Part shown: positions 50,790 through 64,000 of the stretch, piece by piece | How positions within the stretch are numbered: position 1 is the first letter of the stretch | Layout: each line of letters starts with the position of its first letter | Origin: Nymphaea colorata | Taxonomy: Eukaryota; Streptophyta; Magnoliopsida; Nymphaeales; Nymphaeaceae | Assembly (NCBI RefSeq): GCF_008831285.2 | Contig: NC_045141.1 | Coordinates: forward strand, 16,540,106 to 16,604,105 | DNA: 64,000 nucleotides | Direction of reading: 5' to 3' | Notes under the pieces: generated by a model | What the model was told of the DNA's origin: nothing | What the model saw: only the letters and a program-made list of their open reading frames with translations | Database searches by the model: none | Program-made: the position numbers and the translations under genes

Positions 50790-53706
50790 AATTTGTTACA
50801 GACGATATCAAAATGTTACCTGGTTTGAGACGTATATACATGATATATATAGAATATCCATGTGGCTTGTCTTGCATGTTTGATTTGTGAGCTGGTATTC
50901 AGGTGATTGGCCCACATGGTCATTGTACAGGCGCCTTCTGTAATTATCCATACAGCTGGTTAGGTGTCCCATCTAGTTGGCTGGTAGTGCAGGGATTTTT
51001 GCCTTTCTTAGTCTACACTAATTTTCATCCTTATCCTCTCTCTCTCTCTCTTGATTTTGAACTAAATTAGTCTTAGTACAAGTTCGGTTGTGTCACTTAA
51101 CCGGCCGTTCCAACTGGTTGGGTTTTCTGTGCACCGACTCGTCAATCTTTTGGTGAAAGGGACTGTGGTGTTATCAAAACTTAGTAAAGCGAATCCACAA
51201 TATGTTATGTAAGTTTCAATGACGTGTGGTAATCCGGAAGCAGTAGAATTGAGTCTGGTTAGTCGAAGCCTGCCGGTTTTTTTATGATTAAAGGCTTTGT
51301 GTGGGAGCTTTGCGTTCATGGGGAAATGTGAATTTCCTTTTGGCTATGGAATTGAGATCGTTTTACTTTTTGTTTAGCTCTCCCAACCCAGTGTATTACC
51401 GCACTTAACAACCAAATTTTACCTTTTTAAGTGTCATCTAATCTACGAATAAGTTCGCTGATTTGCTTTCGTATCTGCGGTAAGGCATTGTGTTGTGATG
51501 CAATCGGCCAATTCAGGTAGAGACCCAATTTGAGAAACTATTACTGCCCTTTTTAAGACGATGTCCGGTCGACCTTCACTTTTAAGAGTATGTTTCGTTC
51601 TCTGTTCTTGTAACAAGCGAAACAAGACATTCCATTCTGTTTTTGTCAGAACAAGCAGAACATATTGGATGTTCTCCTCTCAAGCAACAAGATTTACTTG
51701 AACAGTATCAACATTTCTCAGCTTAGGCTAGCTAATGCTTGATAGGGAGGCTGACATCCAAATCCACATTAAGTGCAATCCACGACTTAAACAAGCCGTG
51801 AGGATTTCATCGTAGCTGCAGGTCTGAGGTTTGATCTGCAGTTTTAAGATCTCCACAGATCTATGGTAGCCTCATGATGGCCTAACTGTTTTACCTATTT
51901 TTTCTAGCTTTTCATCACTTACTAGTGGCAGAGCTTAAAGTCTATAGTTAAGGTCGAATACTAATTTAAATTTAAACTTTAAGCGGTTTAATGTATAAAT
52001 AAGTAAATTGTCGCAAGACATCAGGGGCGGAAGTGTCTGGCTAAGCCATGGCCCCATCCCAGCCAATTGAAATAAAAAATTACATTAAAAAAGTGAAAAT
52101 TTTTAGTTGCGCCATGTATTGTGTGGATTCATATTTAGTTTGACCCACCCAGATGTAGAGGTTGAACTGTTTGCCCATCCCTGAAAAAAATCATGACTCC
52201 GTTCCTGATTGCTCATACACACTTATACATGAATAGACTATTTGTTAACGGTATTTCATCTACGACCATAGAATACCTTAACCACTAAAAAAACACATGG
52301 CATTATACTAAAAAAAACACATGGCATTATACGACCGGGGAATGACTTAACACGCAATTGTTTACCATGAAACTTTGGAAAATACTGATATCGAAATGCG
52401 CTGATCGTAAGTTGTGTGCATTTTGTTATCAATAATCAAGCAATTCAAACAAAAAAATGAGAAAAAGTTAGTCGGATCAAGCTTCTGTCCCTGGGATCCG
52501 ATCCATTTCAATTCCTTTTGTTCTAAGCAATTAATTCAAAAGTCAAGGCCCAAAGAACCCTACTTTTCGAAACTTTGCCGTGACTCGCACAGCACGGGAC
52601 GCAGGGCCGCAGGGGGCCGGGCATTTAGTAATTTAAGAGAACGTCAGGGGCATCTGAAGTCAACTAGCTGAAGGCGGTAGCACGGTAGGTCGCGAAATTG
52701 AAGATAACAGTTAAATTTCACCAACAGACCAATATTTTACTCTTTATTCCGGATCCTCTGATTCCTTTCAACAATTATGGAGACCCGCTTAAACTTTGTT
52801 TAAATTTTGACATACACTTTTTGTTTCCTATACAAGTAGACTGCAGTTGGGTAATGAGACTTAGTTGCACTTGGGGTGCACAAAATCCTAGCCGCCCTCA
52901 TTGTCAGGGTGTATTTGTGTGTGTATGTATGTGTGTTATATATGTGTTTAAGTCGCATCTATGATTAATTTAAGCAGTTGTATACATATATGTATGTTTT
53001 CTATGTTAAACTGGTCAAGGAAAAACTAATTTGCTCACAGTTGATTTTGATAGACTTCGAGCACTGATCATATGAGTTAACAGACAAGTATTATGCACAC
53101 TGTGTGTAAGCTTGCGCAAAGCTAGTCTGGTTTGTTCAACTTATGTGCCAGCCCTATTTATGGTTAGAGGATTGAGATTGAAACAGAAAAACAAATGCAA
53201 CATGAATTAGTGACATGTTTAAAGATGCTTTAAGTGGAGGTAGTTTTCTAACAGCAGGACTATAGTCCCTCATGTGTATGATAAAACAATCTCTGTTCAT
53301 ATCACCTTATATACTTTAAGAGTTAGGACATGGTCTACTTGGGGGTATTTCGCAACAATAACATTTTCATGTATCTGTCCTAAAGGTTAAAAATTTAGCA
53401 TACAAACTGCATTTTTTTGTTAGCAACTTAGCATAACCTGTAAATGTCAAAGAACATACAGATATCTAGCAAAGCAGTTCATAGGCCCTCGCCAGCCTCT
53501 CAATCTTCGACCCATATTACAAACAAACACATATTCAACAATTTCACAAAAAAATGAGCACTTTTTCAAATTTTCTAGAATCCAAGGTTTATGTCAGTTA
53601 AATTGGATGAAGTTAGTTCCTTGTAGCAACAATTTTTTTTTTCTTTCGCACTTCGCCGTTCCCTGAAATATCAGTCGCGGGGGAGAGAGAGGGAGAGAGA
53701 GAGAGA
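50790..53706. other. Intergenic DNA between the CBP1-like and FAM114-like genes
   Basis: It begins with the 3' UTR of the CBP1-like gene; a CT run near 51034-51049 is the only simple repeat there. A short imperfect duplication containing ACACATGGCATTATAC lies at about 52280-52332. No gene was recognised among the short frames. The last 60 bases are the purine-rich leader of the next gene. Confidence 0.55.
53681..53706 (+). promoter_or_regulatory. GA-rich leader directly before the FAM114-like ATG
   Basis: Twenty-six bases of G and A only, mainly GAGAGA, run into the start codon at 53707. GA repeats in plant leaders and promoters are known binding sites for BPC/GAGA-binding proteins. Whether this one is bound is unknown. 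Confidence 0.45.
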
Positions 53707-56700
53707 ATGGCGGATAGCTCTTCCCCAAAGTTGGAGGAGCCGACAAAGGGATGGGGAGGGTGGGGATTCTCTTCTGCCTTCGCTGTCCTCTCCGACATCC
53801 AGAAGGCTGCCTCCAATGCCGCTGAGGAGATCTCCAAGAACGTATGTCCTCTCTTCGTTTTCTGTCGATGGATTCCATTTTTTGATTTCTTGGATCTCGT
53901 TCTTGCAATCGATCTCTGTTCTCTCTTCATTCGTGGCCCTTGTTTCAGATCTCGGGACTAGGTGTCTTTTTTCCTCTTGTTACTGATCGATATTAGTTCG
54001 TGTTCAACGCCATTGTCTGGTTCTTTAATGTATTTGGTTTATCAGTGTCTCTGGGATGGTGAAACCGTTAAGACTTGAAAGTTCCTTTGGCGTGACTTCA
54101 ATGTGATGGAGTGTTGTTGAACGAGAAAAGGGGAACTCATTTATATGTGTGCAGGATTGGAGGGAGGTTTAGTTGAGTTTGGTGTGGTTTGGTTTTCGGT
54201 ATCCATTAAGTTAGGAACTTGGCTCAAGGTTTACCATTATAATAATTGTCTTTCTTTATCTTTTTGGTGGCAATAGGCTGTTGAAGTTGCGAAGACTGCA
54301 GCGAAGGGAATCTCGGAATTGCAGAGTGTTGCTGAGACCGAGCCTGGATTATTGGCTGAGGGAAAATCGGAGGAAAGTGAAATCAAAGAGGCCGCAGAAA
54401 GTGAAACGGAAAAATTGAGGAAGTTGGCTCTAGACAAGCTTGAGAAGGCTAGTGAAGATTCAGTTTTAAGTCAGGCAAGTATTGAGTGGAATCCCGTCCA
54501 CATGAATTTTCTGCTCCTGTTCTTTCTAATTGGTTCTCGTCGTAAATTGAGATATCGAAATTAATTAATAGGTAGAAATTGTTGTAGCATTTTGTAATTA
54601 ACTGATGCATTTCATCGTAATAAATCCAGAAACTGACTTTCTTGTCTAGTCTTATTATTAGTCGGGTTAGCAACTGACAGTTCTTATTAAGATGAAAAAG
54701 TAGTGCAAAAATTTATCCTTTTCAACATCGTACCATGATTGTGGTATTAACTTCGCGTTTGCAATTTTCCTAGCACATATGCGTCTCTAGTGTTTCATTG
54801 TTATCTATCCTTGCGTGTAGAAGCTTGATACAACTTACATGCCAGGTGTCTTGCTGTCCTGCCCTTGAGACAAAAGCAGCATATGCATATTTATAACTTG
54901 ATCTTCAGATTCTTTGCTGAGTTTGTGCATTATCATCATTTCCAAACTCACCAATCTATGGGGTTCTTGGCCTTTCCGGCCACCCATCTGTCTGCTCGTC
55001 CTAACTACTTACTCCTTAACCAATCTGTCCTTGCTTAACAAGGCAATACCCTGGGTCATTGCGCTCATTCTGTCATGCAGGAGTCAAGTTGATTTATGAC
55101 TGTTGCTGGTTTCTGTTGTTAATTGTACTCTTGAGCTGGAGCATTAGCAGACTTCAACCTTTGATTAATATACTTTATGGAAACCTTTCTCATTTGCAGG
55201 GGCTCAAAGTTCTTGATAGTTCAGTTGAAAACATTACATCTGGAGCATGGCAAGCACTAAGCAGTGCTTGGAAAGGTGGCTCAACTTTGGTGCACAAGTA
55301 AGTACCATGCAACGTTCATTAGTTTGATGGTAGATATAATGGTCTTTAGTTTAGCTACATTGGGCATAGGATTCATTTCTCACGTAATGATTATCCCTGA
55401 TTATTTTATTATTCATATTGCACTATTTTTCTTTCCTGTCAAACAAAGTAGAAAACACAGGGACGTGTGAGATTAACAACAATTGCAACTTGAACATTTT
55501 GAGGAAAACTTTCATTACAGTGTAGGTCCCCAGAAACCATATACATGGGTGTGGAACTGAATTTTGTTCTCATTGAGTGTTAGATTCATAGCACCTAATA
55601 ATAGGCACTGGTTGATTAGACTTCATACTGTTTATGCTTAAGAAGTTCACAGAAACTTGTTTAAAGTGTGAAAAGGAAGAAAAAAAACATTGAAGAATTG
55701 TAAAACTATAAAAGGTTCAAAGAGCATAAGAAATGGCTAACCGAATAATTACTTTTAAAGACCTCAACAGATAAAAATGTGCTGTATTCAGAATTTTGTT
55801 AATTTTGATAAGTTAGTACTTTTGTTCATTGGTTCTCAATAATATGTACATTTTCAAGAAATTTAGAATGTGATACGTTAGCATTTTGGGTTTTTTTCCC
55901 AAAAAACAATTTTTTCTGCATATATTGGATATTCCATGAATGTAAAATGTAAGTAAAATTAGAAACAGCTCAGAACAGTATTTTTAATTGAAGACATAAA
56001 AGGCCATTATTAGAGTTATTAAACAGGAGATAACAGAAAAACAGAACATATACTTGAAGTATATATAGGACTTTCTTCCAAAATATTATGATATTCTTGG
56101 AACAATGTCATGATTTTTGTCTTAAGGTTGACCCTTTTATATGGTTTGAAAATGCTTGATCAAATTGAATGATGAAATATTATGATATTCTTCCAAAATA
56201 ACAGAAAAGCTTTTAAGATCTCGTAAGGTTGACCCTTTGATATGGTTTGAAAATGCTTGATCAAATTGAATGATGAAATCATGATGTTGTCGTGTGTATG
56301 AACTAGCAAAGCTTCTTAAAAATATCAACATGTGATGAGTTTTTTAGATTGTTTGTTTCTTTGTCGTGTATGAAATGGTGATGTGATTCCTTTCTATATG
56401 TAAAATTGATACAACGATCTTACTAAGGTTGTTCCAGTTGATCAAATAAATTGATAAAAGCTGATGAAGAAAATTCATCTGTGTTAAAGAAGGAAATTTT
56501 AAGGAGTTTCCTTTGCATATTAAAAAATGAATGGGAGTAAAGATAAAAGCCGAAGGATGCTATCCACCTAAATTGTTAAAAATGTAAGTCAAAGTTGACA
56601 AAACCTAAAAGGACCAATTGGGACCAGTTGGGACGACTTGTTCCAAGCCAATTGACCATAAATAAATAAACACATACTATGCAGAAACGAGTTGAAACAT

Positions 56701-59700
56701 GTATATCACTATATCTATACAAAGAATGCAAGTATGTAGTTATAGGTCAGAAAGTAGTCTGTTGACCAATGATGAGGTTGACTAATTAAGTAATTTGGCC
56801 AACTAGTTGCTGGTTTGAATTTTGAACACAGGTTGGTTGATAACTTACTCAATTGACTAGTTGAACTGGTTGGCTGACTAGTGGGGGTTTTTACAACTAA
56901 GCTAACTGCTGAAGGAAAACGATCCTAGAGCAAGGAAATATAGAGAACAGGTTAAGGACATCTAGATTTTGAAAAATTTGTTTATTTCATTTTTCAAACA
57001 AGTTGATATTTGTGCTTTATTTTAGGGGAACAAAATCTTATTCTTCTTTAAGGTACCTTTCAAGATTATAACTCTAATTCTGCCAAAAGACGGGAATATA
57101 TCTGGCATTAGCTGGACATGAACATGGTTTCTTTATGTGTTTTTTTCTCCTTTTTCTTTTGGATACATATATGATTGAGAAGCAGTATCCACATTTGATA
57201 TTTGATGGCCTGGTGGTGATGAATTATTTCTTTTTTTACATCACTCCATTATATAGCATTTTCCAATTTTTTGGGAGTGGGTTGTAATTTTTTTTCTTTG
57301 GTTAAATTTATCATGCTTTTCTTAATGATTAGGTTAATTTGATTTCCAGGCTTGAGAGTTCTGCTACAAACCTTGCTGATTCCATCCAACATGGTGGTCT
57401 ACCTGTAAATGCGTCTTCCCTTGCACCTTCTATAATAGAGGTACTATATTTTTTTCTGTTATTGTGGCTGTTCTATAAAGCCAAGCTTACCAGTTACACT
57501 CTTGTTTGTGTTTTAGACTGGGAAAGCTTTTACAGCAAAGGGAATGCAAGTGTTAGAGTTTGTTGGCAAGGAGACTATAGACTTGTTGATTGATGAAACT
57601 GGGATTGAAGTTGATAAGGACCCGAGTGAAGCCGAGCAACATGATGAAGAGGAGCAGTTTTCTGATGACATTTCATTTGATCGATGTTTTTACATTTATG
57701 GTGGTCCGGAGCAGCTCGAGGTTAGAAACTTAGAACCTTTATTGACTGAACCCTCATACCTGATGGTTCCAGAAGCAGTCAGATGACAAATTTGTTTGTG
57801 CATGCTAGGAACTTGAAGCTTTATCCAATCATCACATGCTTCTGTTTAACCGTAAGAAGACAAAATTGCCACCTGCGCAGAAGGCCTTGTATGATGGGGA
57901 GCTCAAGCAGGTTAAACTGATTTTAACTTTAAATACTGAAAACGATGGTAGCAGCTTGGATCTAGACAAGGGAAAGACGGTTGAGACGATTGAGGTGGCT
58001 GATGGTAGTGAGATGAAAGCATTATGTGAATCAAGTGTCAGCAAAGCTGCTGAAATGGCTGCTGGGTAAGCCCTTCCACCATCTTTACTTGGAAAAGTTT
58101 TTGGTTCTTCTGTAAGCACCAAAATCTGTTAACGATTCTTCCAACATGAAGCAACAATAGTATGGATTTTGAAACTTCAAAGTCAAAATATTCTGGATAA
58201 GTGCACGTGAAACCTTATGTACAACTTTTAAGCCTGTATTTGTACTTGCTGCATTTGATTTTTACACTTTTCTTGAATTTTTTTTTTTGTTCAAATTATC
58301 ATAAAAATATTATCAGTTCTGCGCTGTCTAGTGTTGGCACCAATGCTGTAAAAGGCATTTGTAACATGTATCGGTTAGGCCGATCTATACTCATATCGTA
58401 ATGTATCCTAAAGTTTTTTTTTTTAATTCATAAAAGATCAGAAAAAATAGGAGAAATATGGAAAAATATTGAAAAATATTGAAAAATAAATAAAATGTGT
58501 TCTATATAAAAAAATTATCACACAAATAATGAATATTCATGATTCATCATTTATAAGTAACGACACACTAATAAAATAAAGTTTAAACTTTAAAGTCTTC
58601 TACATCACCAATAAAACATACAATTCATAATTGTTCAATGTCAAATAAGAATTGAAATTATGATTAATTAGCATCATGATTGTCATCAATCAATACAATA
58701 ATTATCGTCTTCTTCATCTTCATCATCATCCTTTCAAACTGGTGATTTCTCTCTTAAATTGATGCTTTCTTGGCAATTTCTCTTTAAAATGACAAAAACT
58801 CCCTTTTCCCACAGCTTTTGGGAACATTGAAAATGAAAGGAGAGACAATTTTTCAATAGATACCTCAAAATAAGGAGAATCAAACCTCTTTTAAAAAACA
58901 GACCGTATCGGCTGTACCGTACAATACAGGGACCATATTATAAGGTACAGCTAATACAGGCACAATACACAAGCATTTTGTGTATCGTACCCATATCGTA
59001 TAAACTTTTTCAACCTATACGATATGTATTGTATGATATGGCTCCATATAGTGCAATACATATAACATTGGTTTGACACTATTTTCCCTTTGTCAGTGAG
59101 TCCAAAGTTTTTATATGGTTCATAGAAAAAGCAAATCATAGCTTATGGAAATTTCCACCCAACATTAAGTATGTTGCTTGGATAATTTATTTGTCTAGAA
59201 GAACTATAAAACCACCATTTTAAATTTTACCTCATTCTATTGTTTTGTTTGGCTTTTCTTGATGGTGAGAATTTATCTTATTTTCTCTGTTTCTGGAGCT
59301 AGTTCTCTATGCTGATGTTAATTCTTTCTTAATCCATACCACCTTGTGTTAGAGTGTGGAGCCTGATCCCAACTTAAGAGTCTTCCCCTGTGGCGTTATT
59401 GTAATTCGTTCCCTTTTGCAGTGTTGCCCTAAGCTTTATTAGAGGGCTATGTCTCTTCTAACTGTTCTGTGGAATAGTGGGGACTGAACTGAGTCTGGCC
59501 GTGGATGTAGAAAGACCTTAGTCTTTCTGAACCACAAAAACCTGATGTTCTTGTGTGTTTGCTTCCATCTCTTCTTCTTAATCTCGAGGGTGCAAGAGGG
59601 ATTTGTTCTTAACACCTTATGCCACACAAAACGTGCTGCAAATTTTACAACTATTTTTAAAGTGTGCTTCTGGTTCACTGCATTCTACCTTTACCAGGCA

Positions 59701-61805
59701 TAGTCCACCTCATAGGGTTTAATCCTACTAGCTGTATGCTAGTACATGCAAATCAAATTTTATTCTTGAAGAACAAACTCGTTCTGTCATGGTAGACTTG
59801 CTGGTGGAGAGAAAGCGATGGAATGTGGTGGCTAAATTTGTGTTCTTTGTTATGCCATATATTCCTTTTCTCTACATTATTTTGTGTTAGTATTTTTTTT
59901 TCTGCGATATTTGTGATTTTACGTATATGCCTTCCTTTTCTTGTTTCCTTTAGACTGACAATCCTATGTCACATGATGCTTGGTATCACTTTAAATTACT
60001 TTTTGTGATTCTGTTATATATGTCATTTTTATCACTTTGGAATACTTGTATATACATCAAATGCAAATCTGGATCTTATTTTTTATCTATTTTTTTATTT
60101 ACTAAAAAAATTGTGTGTTTTTAGATGTGCAATTGTTTTGTTTCTTACGGTTGCTAAAAGATGTCATATGCTGATCGTCATTTGTGCAGGTTTGCAGCAG
60201 CTCTTGAGGGAATTGCTGCAAACGAAATAATTCAGCGCACTACAGGCAGACTTGAAGCAATTCATTCAGAGGGCGTACATGTAAATTGCTTATGTTGTAA
60301 TTTGGTTATCTTGTGTTCTTTTTGCATGTGCTATATGCTGAAAGGAATTTTCTGGGTCATTATGCAGCGTCTCTCAGAACTATGCTGCTTTGGAGTTTCA
60401 CAACTTTTGATGCTTGGAAAATCTATGATGTCAAGTGTTAACAAGTCACAGGATGATGAAATTGAGGAGGATGGTGGTGACAAAATTGAGTGGCCTAATG
60501 ATTCCATCTCGAAAGCAAAGCTCATTAGGTTGAAAGCACAGGCAATCACTGGAGATGTGGCAGCAGTCTCTAACAGTTTTGTAACAGGTAAGTTGTTGCC
60601 ATGTAATTGTCTTGACTATACATTTTAAACAGTTGTTTGATATGTGAAGTTCTTTATATGAATGGTTCAAACCCTGCTCCAAGTTTAAAATCATTGATGA
60701 ATCTTTTATTCATTGCCTGTTCTGATTGGTGCAACAAGTTTCAATAACATAGACAATTTCACCCTATCAACAAATTCATGATGTCACAACCTTAATATCC
60801 TGGCAACAGGTGTGGACAATTAAGGAACATGTCAAACTGTGATTTTGCCTTTCAATAGTGAAATTTTTAATTAGAATATTTATGGTGAATGCTTGTTCGT
60901 GTGTGGTATTAGAACACTTTTCAAGTGAAAGATAATCATCCTTTAGGTAGGAAAGAATATGATTAGGCGTCCTCAGGTGGGGAAAGAATTGGCTTCATTA
61001 TTGATTAGTAATACGTCCCTAGTTGATACGGGAGAATCCCACATGGTGAACTATCCTACTAGCTTTTGTGAGGAAATTTACTTCTGGTGAAGCAAATGCT
61101 GAGTATTATTGTCTGGGTTGTGCCATTTTAACAATGTCTGGAGTTTATACATAAAGGGCTCTGATGGTATCATTTTTGTCATGGATTGAGCTCTTCTATT
61201 TTTCTTGTCTTTAATAACCAACTGAAATATCCATTTTATGTAAAGCATGCTTAAGAAGACAAAGGATATTGGTCCAATAATAGTCTCTTGGTTAATATGG
61301 GCTTTACAAACTTTACTTGTGCATTGTCCATGGCATCTTTAGACCATGTCTACTTGTCTTTAATAAATTTAATAGTCCATTTTCTTCGAAAACATCGTCA
61401 TTTCTTTGAGTGGCACTGAGAGGAGCTGAAGCAGCATGCTGCCTTTTGTTGTCTTGTAAGTTTGTTGGTAATCTCACTAGTGCTTTACTTGATATTGTTA
61501 TCTGAATCTATTCAGAGGGAACATGCAAGTTTATTGATTGTTGAATGGTAGGCTGTTTTTTTTTTATTCATTATATAACAAGATGCAATTGTGCAGGCAT
61601 TTCAGATGTGCTAGAAGCCTATGTAGCTGCAGTAAAGAAGGCATCTACCGACAGTGGGCTTCTGCAAAATAGCTCCATCCATGATAAAGCTCATGCTATC
61701 TCTGATTACCTGCATGCCGACAAAGCTACTGCGATTGACAAGATCCAGGATGGATTGCAATATTTGGCATATATTGTCATTTCCACCTCCATGACAACTG
61801 CCTAA
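53707..61805 (+). CDS. FAM114 / DUF719 family protein
   Basis: Nine exons: 53707-53841, 54277-54474, 55200-55297, 57350-57440, 57517-57720, 57809-58065, 60190-60280, 60368-60587 and 61597-61805. Total 1503 nt, 500 aa, all junctions in frame. Intron 2 uses a GC donor (CAG|GCAAGT, 54475). The N-terminus carries GWGGWGFSSAFAVLSDIQKA, the tryptophan/glycine-rich start typical of FAM114/NOXP20 proteins. Ala/Glu/Lys-rich helices follow, then the DUF719-like core (VLDSSVENITSGAWQALSSA, GMQVLEFVGKETIDLL, an acidic stretch DEEEQFSDD, and FAAALEGIAANEIIQRTTG). The C-terminal helices end LQYLAYIVISTSMTTA. No signal peptide or clear membrane span is seen. Animal FAM114A proteins have been linked to RAB2 and Golgi traffic; the plant role is not established. 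Intron 6 holds a 730-bp mobile element. Confidence 0.85.
56124..56279. repeat. 55-bp direct repeat, 101-bp spacing, in FAM114-like intron 3
   Basis: Copies at 56124-56178 and 56225-56279 differ at one visible base (AAGGTTGACCCTTT then T or G). This is a recent duplication inside a 2.05-kb AT-rich intron. About 300 bp downstream (56590-56890) is a patch rich in TTGAC/GGTTG words that may be a decayed transposon, with no boundaries visible. Confidence 0.8.
58341..59070 (-). mobile_element. CGATACG-rich non-autonomous element, copy B
   Basis: A 730-bp element in intron 6 of the FAM114-like gene, reversed relative to copy A. It starts CAATGCTGTAAAAGGC and ends AATACATATAACATTG. Read on the minus strand it follows copy A in order: the CAATGTTAT end, CATATCGTA-rich palindromic words, GCTTGTGTAT, a TTTAAACTTTAAAG block, then GATCGGCC and GCCTTTTACAGCATTG. 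Flanks GTTGGCAC and TTTGACAC are similar but not identical. It is more diverged and more AT-rich than copy A, with many CGATA words changed to CAATA. Confidence 0.7.
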
Positions 61806-64000
61806 AAGAAGTTAAACCAATCCACCGCTTTATGTTGTCACGATTCTCCGTGCATTGTGTATATAATTTTTACTTGCATCCATCGATTCAGTTCCATTAT
61901 ATTGTACATTGGAAAGTTGCTTACTATTTGTTGCTAGCTTGCGCAAAAATATCAGATATGGGCTTCTTTTTGGCCTTAACGCCAGCTAGATACGCAAATT
62001 TATACGTAGTGAAACCACTCTCTGAGCTTTCTATCTGAAGAATATGTGGTCGATGTTCTTCCAATAGGGAACTCGCCAAATGCCGAACTGGTAATGAGGT
62101 CCTACTCTTGTCACTAGGCCTTGAACAAGCAGAACACCAAATATGACTTAACGTACGAGTCCACTACAGGGAGTCAAATCGGTCACTCGGTATTTTGACT
62201 GCATGTGCAGTGACTGTACTTCACTTCACCGTGTATTTTAACTCAATGCTTCTAAATCAGTTCACTTACTATTGCAATTCAACCATGTGAACTGTCAGCT
62301 GTATCATTCATTTTTCTTCCAAGTGTACTGGCGAGCTGTTGGCATATATAAGATTCATGGTGCCAGTGGTATTCAACACGAGGTAAACCTGATTTCGATA
62401 CGTGAACATTCTGAACCGATAGGTATAAGCTCTGCCTGCTGCTGGTCAATGTCACAGTTCTGCCTTTTGGAAACCCTTTCTCATACGCAAAGATAGGGTG
62501 GAAAACCAACTGTTCTTGCAGAGAAAACCACCTTAGTCAAGACGGGCGGGCCATGCTTGAACATGGGAGTGGGCATCGACTCAGGCCGAAGAACTGGAGG
62601 AAATTGACCTACCACAGTGCATGTGCAAAGCTGGCTCAGGCCTACCACAGCCTAAAACTAACAGGTGCGCTTCAGTTGAGCCCGGGTTTCCAAAAGGGAG
62701 AATTCAGACCTGGCCTGGCTTGGCCAGCCCACTTGTTCGGTCCTATGTGCACCTGAACTGATACATTCTATTGGAGCCTCTATTTCCCGAAGGTTTCCTT
62801 CTGAATTAATCAACAACAGTGATGCTACTGTCTGTTTTGTACACATGTTTCAGAACGATCTACTGCCATTCAGCACCGTTGGAAAGGACCAGCGGGCAAT
62901 TTCTTTTTGCTATTTCTCAAAGGCAGTTTACGCTGTGCAAATTGTGCAATGCCTGCTCACGACTAGGTGAGAATCTAATCACACAAGAGACTATCTTTTT
63001 GAAATTCGACAAATGCTTTCTTATTTTGTTTTACAAGGTACCAGATAAAGATCCAACCACTTGATGGACTAGTAGGAGATGAACCTAGAGCGAGCTCCAA
63101 CAGGAACTACGTAGCAGACAAAGCAAAAGATGGGAAGTGGAGATTAGATAGAGACGCGGCCAACTTGACCCAGCCATCCACTCTCTTGTAGGGTAGGCAT
63201 GAGGTCACCTTGTGTCATACGTATCTTGCACTACAGACAACATATCTCTCCCTGACAGTTCTGCTAATATACTACTAATAGCTGATGAATTTCTTATGGT
63301 AGAGAAACAAAATGGTCCTATTGACAGGTGTAGCCGCAGACTTTTGGCCGAGTTACTAATTCAAAAAATCTTTAGACCCTTCAGGGGCTGTTTGATAATG
63401 AGAACAGATTATTATTGTCCCAGGAAAGATTGGGCAGATTGGTAGAACACTCCTAACAATGTTCTAGCTCAAATCTTTGACTATATTCATAAAACAGTAA
63501 TGAACTGTTATTGTTTTTCAAACACCCCCCAAAGACACCAACATACGAATAAGCAAGTGGTTGGAAACAACTAATATGTAAGGAAATAAATTGTGTCGGA
63601 TGTTGTGGGCCACTGTTCACACTATCCCACGTATGGCTCCACTTCCTGGTGACCGTTTTCTTGATAAACTTCTCGTCCTACGGCAGAGTCTTTCTATCAC
63701 TTTGCTCATATGGGAAATGACAGGCGCATTATTTGTTTGAGATTGAACATATTCTAATGCTTATACAATTATTTCGATATCATTATTCAACAGTTTAAAT
63801 AAGTGGCATCTTGTTTTATATAAATGTCATGCGGCTGTCAGGTTTTACCACTATTCACGTGAAGGTGAAAGGTTGAAAATTGAACTCGTAGATGTTCTAC
63901 CCCATGACATTGCATCAGATCCAATATAGGAGTTTTGCCTTTTTCTAGCTGGGCAGAATCCGATTCTCTGTGCTGATTGCCGACCTTAGCCATTGCATTC
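61806..64000. other. Intergenic DNA right of the FAM114-like gene
   Basis: It begins with the 3' UTR of the FAM114-like gene. All frames are under 80 codons and match nothing known. The only structured item is a MITE-like element at 63384-63530. If another gene starts here, it lies past the window edge. Confidence 0.5.
63384..63530. mobile_element. MITE-like element with GGGGxTGTTTGA ends
   Basis: The left end reads GGGGCTGTTTGATAATGAGA. The reverse complement of the right end reads GGGGGGTGTTTGAAAAACAA. Both then reach AACAG. It is 147 bp, AT-rich and non-coding. Ends of this kind are common in short plant DNA transposons. No clear target duplication is seen. Confidence 0.5.

Noticed and set aside
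1-64000. CRISPR arrays, prophage or bacterial operons
   Set aside because: The sequence is plant nuclear DNA; the repeats seen are tandem duplications, microsatellites and transposons, not spaced direct repeats.

Overview
The window is nuclear DNA of a flowering plant. The genes have many short exons with GT-AG or GC-AG introns, the sequence between them is AT-rich and full of MITE-like elements, and all five recognisable proteins belong to plant families. The species cannot be named from this sequence. Gene models were built by hand: each exon junction was checked for splice dinucleotides and for keeping the reading frame.

Left part (1-15 kb): a two-domain REM-type B3 gene on the minus strand (4938-8620, 4 exons, 303 aa) is followed by an intronless 973-codon gene, also minus (12127-15048). 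The second gene belongs to the plant family related to the aminotransferase domain of molybdenum cofactor sulfurase. Arginine sits where the PLP-binding lysine is expected.

Middle desert (15-26.5 kb): no working gene was found. It holds several MITE-like elements, a plastid psbN fragment, and a broken LINE (reverse transcriptase plus zinc-binding end). One 311-bp hAT-like element is nested in the LINE with an intact 8-bp target duplication. A sister copy, also 311 bp, lies just 5' of it.

Right part (26.5-62 kb): three genes. (1) A PXA-PX-Nexin_C sorting-nexin gene on the minus strand (26525-43511, 16 exons, 990 aa). (2) A CCG-binding protein 1 / MEE14-like gene on the plus strand (48184-50789, 3 exons, 203 aa). 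(3) A FAM114/DUF719-family gene on the plus strand (53707-61805, 9 exons, 500 aa). Genes 1 and 2 are head to head. From memory, their Arabidopsis counterparts are the neighbours At2g15900 and At2g15890, so this looks like conserved microsynteny. Two related 730-740 bp elements rich in CGATACG-like motifs sit in opposite orientation in introns of genes 1 and 3. Genes 1 and 3 each also carry one GC-AG intron.

No operon-like or clearly novel gene system was found. The most interesting items are the Lys-to-Arg change in the sulfurase-like protein, the intron-borne palindromic element family, the nested transposon history at 22.8-26 kb, and the conserved gene neighbourhood.
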